Shown piece after piece: positions 34,257 through 44,011 of a stretch of 64,000 nt of DNA. Where the stretch lies: assembly GCF_050947875.1 (NCBI RefSeq), contig NC_134571.1, forward strand, positions 229,534,024-229,598,023, in the 5' to 3' direction. This stretch comes from Dermacentor variabilis (lineage: Eukaryota > Arthropoda > Arachnida > Ixodida > Ixodidae). Numbering within the stretch: the first letter of the stretch is position 1; each line of letters begins with the position of its first letter. The notes below the pieces were generated by a model. The model saw only the letters and a program-made list of their open reading frames with translations, had not been told where the DNA came from and did no database searches. A program made the translations under genes and the position numbers.

Positions 34257-35978
34257 ATGAGTGCACAGAAACTGAAGCCGTGTTCAGTGCAAAGTGGGCA
34301 TGGTGGTACGACAAGGAAAACAACGATGGGCTTACGCACGCTTTTCTTCATTGTGCAGTTCTTCAGTTCTTGGGTACCTGCACGGCAGTGCGGCTCGACT
34401 ACGGCTTTCCAGCACCAGAGTCCGTCCATCGGCAACGCATCGACTCTTCTGGAAAGCGAGAACGACTTCGCCTACCTTTCGCCCGTCATTCTACCGGCAG
34501 CCAGACAGCACATGCGCACATTCGTGCACGTGCACAGTGTTCACGACTGCGCAGCTGCAACATCATGTACCGCATTGGTGGCGAAGGATATAAAACCAGG
34601 CCCGGCTGCATCGCTGTTCAGTGGGCATGGTGGTACGACAAAGAAAACAACGATGGGCTTACGCACGCTTTTCTTCATTGTGCAGTTCTTCAGTTCTTGG
34701 GTACCTGCACGGCAGTGCGGCTCGACTACGGCTTTCCAGCACCAGAGTCCGTCCATCGGCAACGCATCGACTCTTCTGGAAAGCGAGAACGACTTCGCCT
34801 ACCTTTCGCCCGTCATTCTACCGGCAGCCAGACAGCACATGCGCACATTCGTGCACGTGCACAGTGTTCACGACTGCGCAGCTGCAACATCATGTACCGC
34901 ATTGGTGGCGAAGGATATAAAACCAGGCCCGGCTGCATCGCTGTTCAGTGGGCATGGTGGTACGACAAAGAAAACAACGATGGGCTTACGCACGCTTTTC
35001 TTCATTGTGCAGGTTAGTAGGTTCCCAGAACTACCTCACGCTTCTTTTAAATCTGATGACCTGTTCCTTGTCGTGCTTCCATGCCCAAAAGCCTTGGTTG
35101 ATCCTTTTTATGCTTTGCTTTTGTTGTTATGTGGTGACGTTGAGAGTAATCCCGGTCCCACTACAGGTTCGCAAAAAGCGCAATCTTCGAATGCTGTGGA
35201 AGAAATTTTGACAACTCTTAAGGATCTAGACGAGCGATCTATAAGAATGGAAACCCTACAGAAATCTATGGCTACGTCAATATCAGACCTAAAGGAAAAG
35301 CAGGAATCAGTTTGTCAGGTGGTATCAGATATAAAAGCCAGATTAGAAAAAGTTGAACAGCAAACTTTTGCAATTGAGCAAAAGCAGACAGCTCTTGATG
35401 ATGTGCGGGATTCCGTAGTCCGCGTCGAAAAGCACACGCGCACACTCCACTCAAGACTAAACGACGCCGAAGACCGCGCTCGCCGGAATAACTTGCTGTT
35501 CTACGATGTGCCTGACTCCGCTGATGAAACCTATTCCAAGTCTGAAGAAAAAATACTGAAAATTTTTGCCGATACTTTAAATGTGGATATTTCAAGTAAC
35601 AACATAGCCAGAGCGCACAGAATCGGGCGATTTGCCGCAGGGAAAGCACGGCCACTAATAGTAAAATTTGAAACATACAAATGTAAGGACTTAGTCCATT
35701 CCAAGCGCCAAGTTTTAAAGGATGAAAAAAAAATATCCGTAAGCGAAGATTACTGCCCAGCAACAAGACACTGCCGCAAGAAGCTGATCGAATTTGGAAA
35801 AAACACAAAAAAGTCATTCAAGTTGCACTACAATAAATTGATTATCGGTGGAAAAACGTATGTTTACAATGAAGCTCATAATACTGTAACTGAAATAGTA
35901 GCTTTCGATAGCACACAGAACGACATCAGCCCTCGTACTCTTCGCTCTGGACGCGAATTCCCATTAAAAGAAACATAG
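34257..35978 (+). CDS. LINE ORF1 protein with N-terminal repeats, 2A-like motif and L1-ORF1p-like domain
   Basis: The frame from ATG 34257 is 573 codons. Residues 13-250 are the translated monomers, which may really be 5' untranslated. A more likely functional start is the ATG at 34980 (MGLRTLFFIVQ), which gives a hydrophobic N-terminus. At residues 293-301 lies GDVESNPGP. After it come a coiled coil (about 320-390; RSIRMETLQKSMATSISDLK and heptad-like E/K/Q/L spacing) and a domain like the L1 ORF1p RRM and C-terminal part (RARRNNLLFYDVPDSADE, ARAHRIGRF, RPLIVKFETY). In this class ORF1p is a trimeric nucleic-acid chaperone. ORF2 starts about 43 bases downstream of the stop. Confidence 0.8.
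   Translation: MSAQKLKPCSVQSGHGGTTRKTTMGLRTLFFIVQFFSSWVPARQCGSTTAFQHQSPSIGNASTLLESENDFAYLSPVILPAARQHMRTFVHVHSVHDCAAATSCTALVAKDIKPGPAASLFSGHGGTTKKTTMGLRTLFFIVQFFSSWVPARQCGSTTAFQHQSPSIGNASTLLESENDFAYLSPVILPAARQHMRTFVHVHSVHDCAAATSCTALVAKDIKPGPAASLFSGHGGTTKKTTMGLRTLFFIVQVSRFPELPHASFKSDDLFLVVLPCPKALVDPFYALLLLLCGDVESNPGPTTGSQKAQSSNAVEEILTTLKDLDERSIRMETLQKSMATSISDLKEKQESVCQVVSDIKARLEKVEQQTFAIEQKQTALDDVRDSVVRVEKHTRTLHSRLNDAEDRARRNNLLFYDVPDSADETYSKSEEKILKIFADTLNVDISSNNIARAHRIGRFAAGKARPLIVKFETYKCKDLVHSKRQVLKDEKKISVSEDYCPATRHCRKKLIEFGKNTKKSFKLHYNKLIIGGKTYVYNEAHNTVTEIVAFDSTQNDISPRTLRSGREFPLKET
34294..35010 (+). repeat. Tandem 327-bp monomers at the LINE 5' end
   Basis: GTGGGCATGGTGGTACGACA begins at 34294, 34621 and 34948, exactly 327 bases apart. 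The first two copies are complete and almost identical; the third stops at about 35010, where unique ORF1 sequence starts. Because 327 is 109 codons, the ORF1 frame stays open through all copies whatever their number. Each complete unit ends with a TATAAAAC-like stretch (GGATATAAAACCAGGCCC at about 34587 and 34914). Tandem 5' monomers that carry the promoter are known from mouse L1. Confidence 0.85.
35133..35159 (+). other. 2A-like ribosome-skipping motif
   Basis: The nine residues GDVESNPGP fit the DxExNPGP consensus at which ribosomes release the upstream peptide and continue from the last Pro. A hydrophobic LLLLLC run stands directly before it, as in known 2A-like sequences. Such motifs have been reported near the N-terminus of ORF1 in CR1/L2-type LINEs. 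Separation would fall between 35156 and 35157. Confidence 0.8.
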
Positions 35979-36020
35979 GGGAACGAACGGGGAGGCGGTT
36001 CTCAGCTGTGTTCTTGCTCA

Positions 36021-38793
36021 GTGCTTTTTTCGAACATGCGTAGTCTTCTGCCCAAAAGGGACGAACTGTGTGCCATTATTGATGACTGTGACGCTGACAT
36101 CATTGCGTTAACTGAAACCTGGCTGTCATCTAGGGTAGCCAACTCTGAGTTGTTTTTTTGCAGAAATAAATACGCAGTTTTTCGGAGCGATCGCACTGGG
36201 AAAGTAGGCGGTGGTGTACTTCTTGCAATCAGTGACCGATTTGAGGGCTTTTGTGTGCCGATTGTTTCAGATTTAGAAATCATCTGGTGCTGCCTTACAA
36301 TAAAATTTAAAAAACTACTAATAGGGGTTTGTTACCGATCACCCTCAAGTCCTTTGTCCTTTTGCAATGACTTGTATGACAACTTGAACCAGATAACAAT
36401 ACGCTATCCTGGAGTGCCAATATATCTAATGGGCGATTTTAATTTTCCAAACATCGTATGGTCCCACAGTCCGTTTTCTGAGCCCTCATCTACTGAATGT
36501 AATGAGTTCATTACACTTTGCTCTGACTTCGGTTTTTCACAAATGGTCACCTCACCAACGCGAATAACTCGGCACTCATCCTCACTACTTGATCTGGTGC
36601 TCACATCTTCACCGGACAACGTCTCATTGATAAATCACTTGCCTGGTCTCAGTGATCACGACATTTTGCACTTCACGCTTACATTCCCGCAGCAGTATCA
36701 ATGCAAACAACTAAAGACAATTAGAAACTTCAAAAGAGCCAATTTTTCTGCCATAAACTCAAGCCTATGTTCATTTCTTGACTACTTCTTACCGCAGTTT
36801 TTTGAACGATCAGTTGAAAGAAATTGGTGTATGTTCAAGAATAAAATTTTAGAATTAGTCTATCAGCATGTTCCACTCCAGCGCGTTTATTCTCATAATC
36901 AAGCCCCCTGGTTTAACAGGTTTCTTAATATGCTCTCAAATAGGAAGAGACGCCTTTTTCGCACCGCTAAACGGACGAAAAAGCCTGCACATTGGCTTGC
37001 ATATAAAAACGCTGCCTCTAACTACTCAATTACAGCTAAAAATACTAAGCACACATTTTTTAGCAAAACCCTGCCATTATTACTAAAAACCAATCCAAAG
37101 CGCTTTTGGAGCATAGTAAAATGCAAACGTGGAAATAAGATTGCATTAACACAATCTGGTAGTCAGGTGTCCAGCTATCTTTGCGCAGACGTCTTGAACA
37201 GCGCGTTTGTGCAATCATTTTCCTCTCCCGCACCTAACAACGAATGTCCCGTCCTACAGGACTGTAACTTTCCTCCTATGGACCCTATTATACTTGATGC
37301 AACAGGAATTAAGAAAATAATCGAAAATTTGAAAATTACTTCCTCCTGCGGTGTCGATGAAATCACCACCAAATTCTTAATTAGCACAGTTGAATATTCG
37401 TCTATCATATTGCAATATCTATTCTCGCAATCATATAACTCTGGCATGCTTCCGCTAGATTGGAAAACAGGAAAAATCATTCCCATACACAAATCGGGTG
37501 ACACTCATAATCCATTTAATTATAGACCAATTTCTCTTACCTCAGTACCTTGTAAAATTATGGAGCATGTAATCTACACGCATCTCATTAACTTCCTTGA
37601 CGACAATAATTTCTTTACTCCTCACCAACATGGGTTTAGAAAACACTTCTCTTGCAAAACACAGCTTGTCACATTTACAAACGATTTACACTCTAACCTT
37701 GACGCAGGCTTCACGACGGACTATTTTTTTGGACTTCGCTAAGGCATTTGACAAGGTGTGTCACGCTCTACTCTTACACAAACTAAGCATTTTAAACATG
37801 GACCCTACACTACTTAAGTGGATCTGTAGCTTTCTTACATCGCGCGTTCAGTTTGTTTCTGCTAATGAATGTACTTCCTCTCTAGTCCCTGGCGGCTCAG
37901 GCGTCCCTCAAGGATCTGTCCTAGGCCCACTTTTGTTTCTCATATACATTAATGACTTACCCATTAATATTTCATCAAAGATATGTTTATTTGCAGACGA
38001 TTGTGTGATATACCGCAAAATTTCCAATAACTGCGATGTAACAGCTCTACAAACTGACTTAAATAAAATAACTGATTGGTGCAGCACGTGGAAAATGCAA
38101 CTTAACATTAAGAAGTGCAAAACTATGAGGGTTTCTCGTACTAACTCTAGTTCTCCACATTATTCTCTCACTAATATATCACTTGAATGTGTCACCTCGT
38201 ATCGTTATTTAGGAGTGACCATAACTAACAATTTGTCTTGGAAAACGCATATTGATATCATAGTGTCCAAAGCTAACCGTACTTTAGGATACCTGCGCCG
38301 AAATTTTTCTCGTGCACCATCCTCATTAAAACAGTTACTATATACCACTTACGTTCGCACGCAACTTGAGTATGCTTCATCAATATGGGATCCGTGGCAT
38401 TCAACACTAATACATACGCTGGAAGCTATACAAAACCGTTCAGCCCGTTTCATTTTAAATAACTTCAATAGGACAGCAAGCGTAACACACATGAAATGTT
38501 TATTAAACCTGCCTCTCTTATCCGACCGCCGAAAACACTCACGCATTTCTCTTTTTCACAAAATCTATTATCATAACACCTTTTTACACACTCTTTGGAT
38601 CAGGCCAGCACCCTTCATTTCTTCTCGCCGTGATCATAATCAGAAAGTTAGCATATCTCATTTCAATACTATCATGGGCGCAAATTCATTCTTGCCAAAG
38701 ACTAGCAAAGACTGGAACAGCTTATCCCCTTCATTAACAGGTATAATTAATCCACTTATGTTTAAAAACGCACTTGAAAACGAACTTTTGTAA
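36021..38793 (+). pseudogene. LINE ORF2 (endonuclease and reverse transcriptase), one frameshift
   Basis: Residues 1-220 are an AP-like endonuclease: NMRSLLPKRDEL, ALTETWLSS, SDRTGKVGGGVLLAI, YLMGDFNFP and LSDHDIL. The RT fingers and palm follow (SCGVDEIT, PLDWKTGKIIPIHKSG, NYRPISLTS, QHGFRKHFSCKTQL). At a run of seven T (37734-37740) the frame shifts by one. The protein then continues with FLDFAKAFDKV, GVPQGSVLGPLLFLIYINDL, the active site LFADDCVIY and the C-terminal DWNSLSPSL, and stops at 38791-38793. Apart from this single indel the 920-residue frame is open, so the break could be recent or a sequencing error in the T run. Confidence 0.85.
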
Positions 38794-39158
38794 TATACTT
38801 ACCATTTGTCTTGCCTATGTGTATGTACCTTTCTTTATTGCAGCGTTTTCATCACTTTTCATCAGCATCATTATCAAAAAGTTGACAATGCATTTTGTAA
38901 ATCTACTGTACATATTATGTTTTTTTTTAATCCCTTTACCATTGTGTACATCACATTTGTACTTCTATTTTGTACCTCTGTTTATTATCATCGGATGTCA
39001 ACTCAAAATTTGGAATTGTTACTGCTGTTAGTTATCTTTTTGGAGTTACTTTTACCGATGTTTACTTTGTGTTTTCTTAGCCCCTCCCCTCTATAATGTA
39101 CTGTGTACCTTGAGGGTAAAATAAATGAATAAATGAATAAATGAATGAATGAATGAAA

Positions 39159-40726
39159 GCGCACCACTGATAAACAGCTGAGCAAAAAGCATCTCCACCG
39201 CTTAGGCAGCCACTGCGTGCCTGCATTGCACAGCCGCTGCTTTTCTGTCTTTTTTTTTTTCGTTCATTCATTCACTCGCTCCTCGTCTTATGCTCATCCG
39301 CCTCCTCCACATCGCCCTTGCTGCTCTCCCCTCCCATCGGCCGGTGCACTTCACTGAGAAGCATGCTCACACACACTTCTCAACGAAGTAAACGAGGTGC
39401 GCCAGCCGATGGGCACTTCTTGGAGGGGTTATCCCATTTTAGCCACATTATAAGCGGTATTTTGTCTCGCGTGACTGCACTGTAAGCGGTATGCATATAT
39501 GTGGGGTTGTATGGGAGGGTAGACAGGAGTCATAAAAGGCCGTATTGTAGCCAGTTCTGCACTATAAGCGGTTATGTTATGAGTAATCTAGGCTGTAGTA
39601 TTTGTTTGATGTGCTTATTGTGCATCTATTTTCCTTAATTAAGCTATACATGCCTTATATTACTTATACTTTATATAAGGTTATATAAGTTCATATATAT
39701 TTATTTGGCGAATTACGCTAATGATGTTACAAAACTTTAATTGCTTCTTGTTCCCGAGTTGCTACAACTACTGTCCTGTTGGTTCTGCTATGTTTAATTT
39801 GTAAAGGAGGTCCCTTAGCAGTCTGACTTTGGGACCATCTCCTCTATTTAAATATTCTCTAAATTTTGTTACAGTAAAGGTGACTTACCTTTACATTGAT
39901 CAACCAAAAAGACGATTGTGTTTGTCGTCTCTGTGTGCAATGCATTTTTCACGCAATATGTTTATTTCTATAAGGTGGTAAATTCTTCATAAAAATTGGA
40001 AATGCAAATTTCAAGGTTTTTCTTATTTCAGATAACCTTAATCGATTTGGATGTGATCTTTATGTTTCTCTAAGGTTTCTTTCCAGTGTAATGATCGCAC
40101 CCCGAGCTTGCCGCAGCGATATGTCGTGCGCAAAATCTAGCTAATGATGATCGCGCTTACCATTTGTACAATGCTATGCGAACGACTCTTCAAGACATAG
40201 CAAGAGGTCTGCATACACCAAACATTCCTAAGCAGATGCCCCATTTCATTCCTTTCATCACTTGCTGCACTTCCAAAAAAAAAAAAAGCCACAACCAAAC
40301 TTGCCTTGGCTTTATTATTTATAGGCTTTATAGTCGTTGTGGTGAACAACAACAAAAAAAGGCGCCTTTCCATTCTTCTCGTCTGCACTCGTGGGCATGC
40401 CACAAATTGCGAGCGGCAATTATAGTAGCCACATTTACACTGATACATTAGAAGTGTACCTTATTCATACGCTGACACTTGTAACACAGCTAAGATATTC
40501 GCCCACCCTTAGCAGAAACGTGCCGTATTAGGATAGTAGTGAAGACAAATGCCACAGTTTCTGCAGCATGCCTGCCATGTGTTTCTATGTCACTGGCAGC
40601 TAAGTGTGCCCATCTCTGTTTCTGTCCCCTCAAAGTGGACATGGCTATGTTATTGCCGCAAACGGGCCAATATTAACGATATTATTCATTACTGATATGG
40701 AAGAAACTGTTTCAATTTACGTAATG
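39159..40726. other. Intergenic stretch with an imperfect hairpin
   Basis: No gene seen. CCCATCGGCCGGTGCACTTC at about 39332 is mirrored by GAGGTGCGCCAGCCGATGGG at about 39392-39413, an imperfect inverted repeat of about 35 bases per arm. AGCGGTAT-type repeats at 39450-39570 (ATAAGCGGTAT, TGTAAGCGGTATG, TATAAGCGGTTATG) look like the end of a DNA transposon, unassigned. The rest is AT-rich. Confidence 0.45.
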
Positions 40727-40728
40727 TA

Positions 40729-41903
40729 CCGTATTTACACGATTGTAAGTCGACCCCTTTTTTTAAATTTGAAAGTCTGAAGTTGGGGGGTCGACTTACA
40801 ATCGAAACCAAAACATGGCCCCGCCAAAAAGCAAGCGATACCAACGAGAGCTACAGGGTAGTTACAATTTTATGTTTGCTCTATAGTCCTACCCGTATCT
40901 TTTCGCTATCCTGCGTGTTTGTTTGCTTTTCGGAAGCGTTTTTCAACATTTTTGAGAGTCTTACAGTGCATGCAACACTCATGGGGGGGGGGGTGTCAAT
41001 AGTTGATGGAAGCGCCGCTGTTCCTATTTGCGGCGGCACCCTTAGAACGGCGGCGCTTGCGGGGAGTATCGGTAGTTCAAGGAAGAGCAGACACCGTTCG
41101 CGGGTTTCTCTTTCTCTGTTTAAAGGCATTGGCATTGGTTTGACCAACTTTTTGACGCGCTCCACTTGACTGCCGGCTACGTGCTACTTCTATGCTTCCC
41201 CAGTCGTCACTAAGCAGGCCCACTAATCTTTCGGCACTCGTTCACAGCAGCGTTCAAGAGGGCTGCCATCCTTTACGTCGAAGAAACAAATCACTGCGCA
41301 GCGGGCCGCAATTTCGATGTTTCCAAGCGGGTGGTGCGAGAGTGGCGACTGCAGCGCAGCGAAATTTTCACCCTGTGGCGGCAAGTGAGAAATTTCCCAC
41401 GTGCCGAAGTCTGGACGCTTTGCGGAGCTGTAGGCTAAGCTTGCGGCAGCGTCGCTGAAATGCGTGATCGGTCCCTGCCAGTGAAGTGTGACGTGGTCAT
41501 GAAACAAGCCTGGACCTTCGCCTTAATTTTAAGGTTCTGCTCCGCCGTGAGTACGAGTGGCTGGCGGCAGAAGACTGCGAAATTACGCCAACCGGACCTG
41601 TCAAAAGAGCCTCCCTGACAGCTGCGTGTGGTTGGGTGCATTTGGCGTAGGCTGCTGTTCTGCAAGATGTCCTGGTGCGGTCGTTTGCCAAATTTGAAAT
41701 TTCGCTGGACCACGACGCGCTGTGGGACCGCAGCAACGATGATGACAGCACTAGTGAAGACGAGTAGTCCAGTGACCATGTCAGCTACTAATAAATTTTC
41801 GTTATCGAATGCGCCCTCTGGTTTTTTTTTTTTTTTTTTTTCGGTCAAGCGATATGGGGGGGTCGACTTACATTCGAGTCGACTTACAAGCGTGTAAATA
41901 CGG
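40729..41903 (+). mobile_element. Pogo/Tigger-type element with internal deletion
   Basis: The left end CCGTATTTACACGATTGTAA and the right end TTACAAGCGTGTAAATACGG are inverted copies, and TA flanks both (40727-40728, 41904-41905). A second GGGGTCGACTTACA motif lies just inside each end. The interior keeps a transposase N-terminus and acidic C-terminus but no DDE domain. It is a non-autonomous relative of an active Tigger-like element. Confidence 0.7.
41250..41770 (+). pseudogene. Pogo-type transposase remnant (HTH and acidic tail)
   Basis: One plus-strand frame (41247-41440) reads AAILYVEETNHCAAGRNFDV, then SKRVVREWRLQRSEIF. This resembles the first helix-turn-helix of Tigger-like transposases (FAxExxNxxAARxFxVxxxxVRxWR). 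A later frame ends in VRSFAKFEISLDHDALWDRS, then NDDDSTSEDE and a stop at about 41768, the typical acidic C-terminus. The catalytic domain between them is deleted. An ATG-starting fragment MAPPKSKRYQREL at 40815 may be the protein start. Confidence 0.6.
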
Positions 41904-41992
41904 TACTCACAAGAAAGAGAAAACCACGTTCGGCGCGTTCGACTTGCTCCGCCGGCTGCCATTTTTATTTTTGTGTCCCGCACTGTCACAGG

Positions 41993-42458
41993 CATAGAGC
42001 TTCTCGCTATATTACCTAGAGGGAAATCTGGCGCTGCTGTGCTGTGGTATGCATGGGAATGCCGGTATATTGTGACTTCGGATTGGCATCGTTCTCGGAG
42101 AGCCAGGCAAGCGGGCTGCTAAAGTTGGAGGACAGAAGACAAGGTTCGCACTCGCTTTGAAACTGTTTGTCGTCTGTTCTTTCTTTTCTTCGCTTGCTTA
42201 TGCGTTGTAAATGAGTAAACTTCACTGGAAGATGTAATATGCTTGAATTGAAACATTTTACAAAGATTTTACTTTAAGAACGCGTTGTTTATGTAGCCAT
42301 ATCCATGTTTTAGACGAAGCCTCTTACAACACCAACCAACACAAGCCTCGCAGACACATATACCATCATTCCCACGGCAGCACAGCGCACCTGAGGTAAC
42401 TCCCATAGACGGTGGTGCCAGATTTCCCTCTAGGTGTTATAGTGAGAAACTCTATGGT
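41993..42458. mobile_element. 466-bp MITE with about 40-bp TIRs
   Basis: CATAGAGCTTCTCGCTATAT, then ACCTAGAGGGAAATCTGGC, at the left matches the complement of the right end (GCCAGATTTCCCTCTAGGTG, then TTATAGTGAGAAACTCTATG). GTCACAG stands at 41985-41991 before the element and directly after it (42458-42464 region), a 7- to 8-bp target duplication as in hAT, P or Merlin elements. No coding sequence. Confidence 0.7.
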
Positions 42459-42464
42459 CACAGC

Positions 42465-42930
42465 GGCAGCCACCTGTTTGCTGACCTGTTGCCATACCAC
42501 AGCAAAAAAATTTTTATTTTCGCAGGAAATTTAAGCAGCGTATGATCGCACCCCTGAAGTTGCGTAAATTTCTTTGACAAAAAAGTGTGTTCATTATGCG
42601 AGTAAATACAGTACTTCACATGATAGTTGAGTGGTTTGTGTTCTCATTGTGTGTTTGTCACTCACTGCACATCTGCATGGCATGCTGGTGGTAGACATGC
42701 ACGGGCTGGCAGTGCTAAGCGTGCTTCGTCTTGTGCAGGTAGAAGCCAAGCCCAGCTTTCAGCGGCAGTTGACCCCTGTGCTGTTGTGCTTGGCTGAGTG
42801 TGGACATGGACACAGGATACTGCGTCGGTACCTGCGCTCAAGGGTAATCTGAGTGCCGATAGCGGTTGCCACTCAATATTTCATCATGATACTCATCACC
42901 TCGTTGACCATCTTGTTTTGTGGCCACATT
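42465..42930. other. Short intergenic stretch
   Basis: No gene supported. A short frame at 42631-42852 has no recognisable features. Confidence 0.45.
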
Positions 42931-43264
42931 AGAGTGTTTTATTTGAGTGTATTTACACTCCGCTTGGAGTTACACTCCAAGCGGAGTGTAAACGGAGTGG
43001 AGCAGAAGCGTGCATGCGCCGTCCCCTTAGCCGTAAGCGGGCTAGCAAAGCGAAGAACACGGTCCGCTTAGAAGCTGCCTGAGTGGAGCATGCTGTGCAG
43101 CGCTTTGGTTAGCGTTGGCATCAGAAAGGATTGGACTGAATGCAGAAAGCAAGCTCGCTGGCTATCACGTGGCATTCCCCAAAATGGCGCTTTATCTTCC
43201 ATTGGATAAAATGGACAGGTAACATATTACAAGCGCATGTCTAGATAATTCATGGACAAATAAG

Positions 43265-43304
<40 letters not shown>

Positions 43305-43507
43305 TTTTACTGTATAAAAGTGATTGATAGGTGTTTTTATTTTCTTTCATTACCCTGAATTTGTCCAGAGGGCGCTGCAACTACGAAAGGTCTGCTACGC
43401 TAAATGTATAACTAAAACGTGAAAATCGCCCGCTGCTCCGCTTTAACTTAGCGGGGCCCCCCACTCGGAGCGGAGCGTACTGTAATGGTGCTGGACTAAA
43501 ACACTCT
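42931..43507. mobile_element. 577-bp MITE with 11-bp TIR and internal hairpin
   Basis: The ends AGAGTGTTTTA and TAAAACACTCT are perfect inverted copies and are flanked by ATT on both sides (42928-42930, 43508-43510), a 3-bp target duplication as in PIF/Harbinger elements. Just inside the left end is a perfect 19-bp hairpin (42952-42970 with 42974-42992, 3-base loop) built around CACTCCGCTTGGAGT. The interior contains a long TA microsatellite (43265-43301). No coding sequence. Confidence 0.65.
43265..43301. repeat. (TA)n microsatellite
   Basis: An uninterrupted run of about 18 TA units inside the MITE. Confidence 0.9.
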
Positions 43508-43538
43508 ATTGTGTCTCTTCTTGCCCGGAGCGGCATTC

Positions 43539-44011
43539 TTAAAGGGACACTAAAGGTTACCAGAAAGTCAAGTTAAAGTGGTAGAGCAATGTTCTAGAAC
43601 GTCTAAGGCGTCAATATAATCGTGAACAGAGCTATAGTAACCGAGAAATTGAGGTAAATGCATGACACAATTTGAGACCCCCCAGCGACATTCCGGTACT
43701 AGCCCGATGACGAAAGCACTCCTCATAATTTATGTTACTAATACTCAACAACTCGTATTAAAAATATCATTTTATTCGATTATAAGACGGAAGAAAATGC
43801 TGCTTGTCTACGTCTATTCGATTCTAAAAAAAAATAACACTTTGACGTTACCCTTCAGTAGTGTGGGTGATCGGAAGGTTTCGTTTTCGCTTGACTCTGT
43901 ATGCTCGACTCTGCGCCACGCACACTTTGTAGTTTCAGTAGTTTCGTTATCGCGTCGTGCTGTGCGGGTTCTGCTGGCTCGTGAAACTTTAATTTGGAAC
44001 AAGCAGCGAGG
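43539..44011 (+). promoter_or_regulatory. TTAA-flanked transposon end and leader upstream of the THAP gene
   Basis: TTAA at 43539-43542 is followed by AGGGACACTAAAGGTTACC, which looks like the left terminus of a TTAA-inserting element. About 470 bases further on, the THAP gene begins with a good start context (GCGAGGATGC). TTAA targets are a property of Kolobok elements, whose transposases carry a THAP domain, so this could be the element's own left end and promoter. No matching right terminus (CCTTTAGTGTCCCTTTAA) is visible after the gene. It could instead be an unrelated MITE half. Confidence 0.4.

Larger units (their letters stand above)
34288..39158 (+). mobile_element. CR1/L2-like LINE, nearly complete
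   Basis: The order is two and a partial third 327-bp monomers, ORF1 with a 2A-like motif and an RNA-binding ORF1p domain, ORF2 with AP-like endonuclease and RT but no RNase H, and a 3' untranslated region ending in AAATAAATGAATAAATGAAT and a TGAA repeat (39117-39158). A TGAA-type tail and the endonuclease-RT plan fit the L2/CR1 group. ORF1 is fully open and ORF2 has one frameshift. It is therefore the youngest LINE in the window. I could not identify a target duplication. Confidence 0.8.

Noticed and set aside
41435..41995. 186-codon minus-strand frame
   Set aside because: It is antisense to the pogo remnant and reads through a poly-K run made by the T tract.
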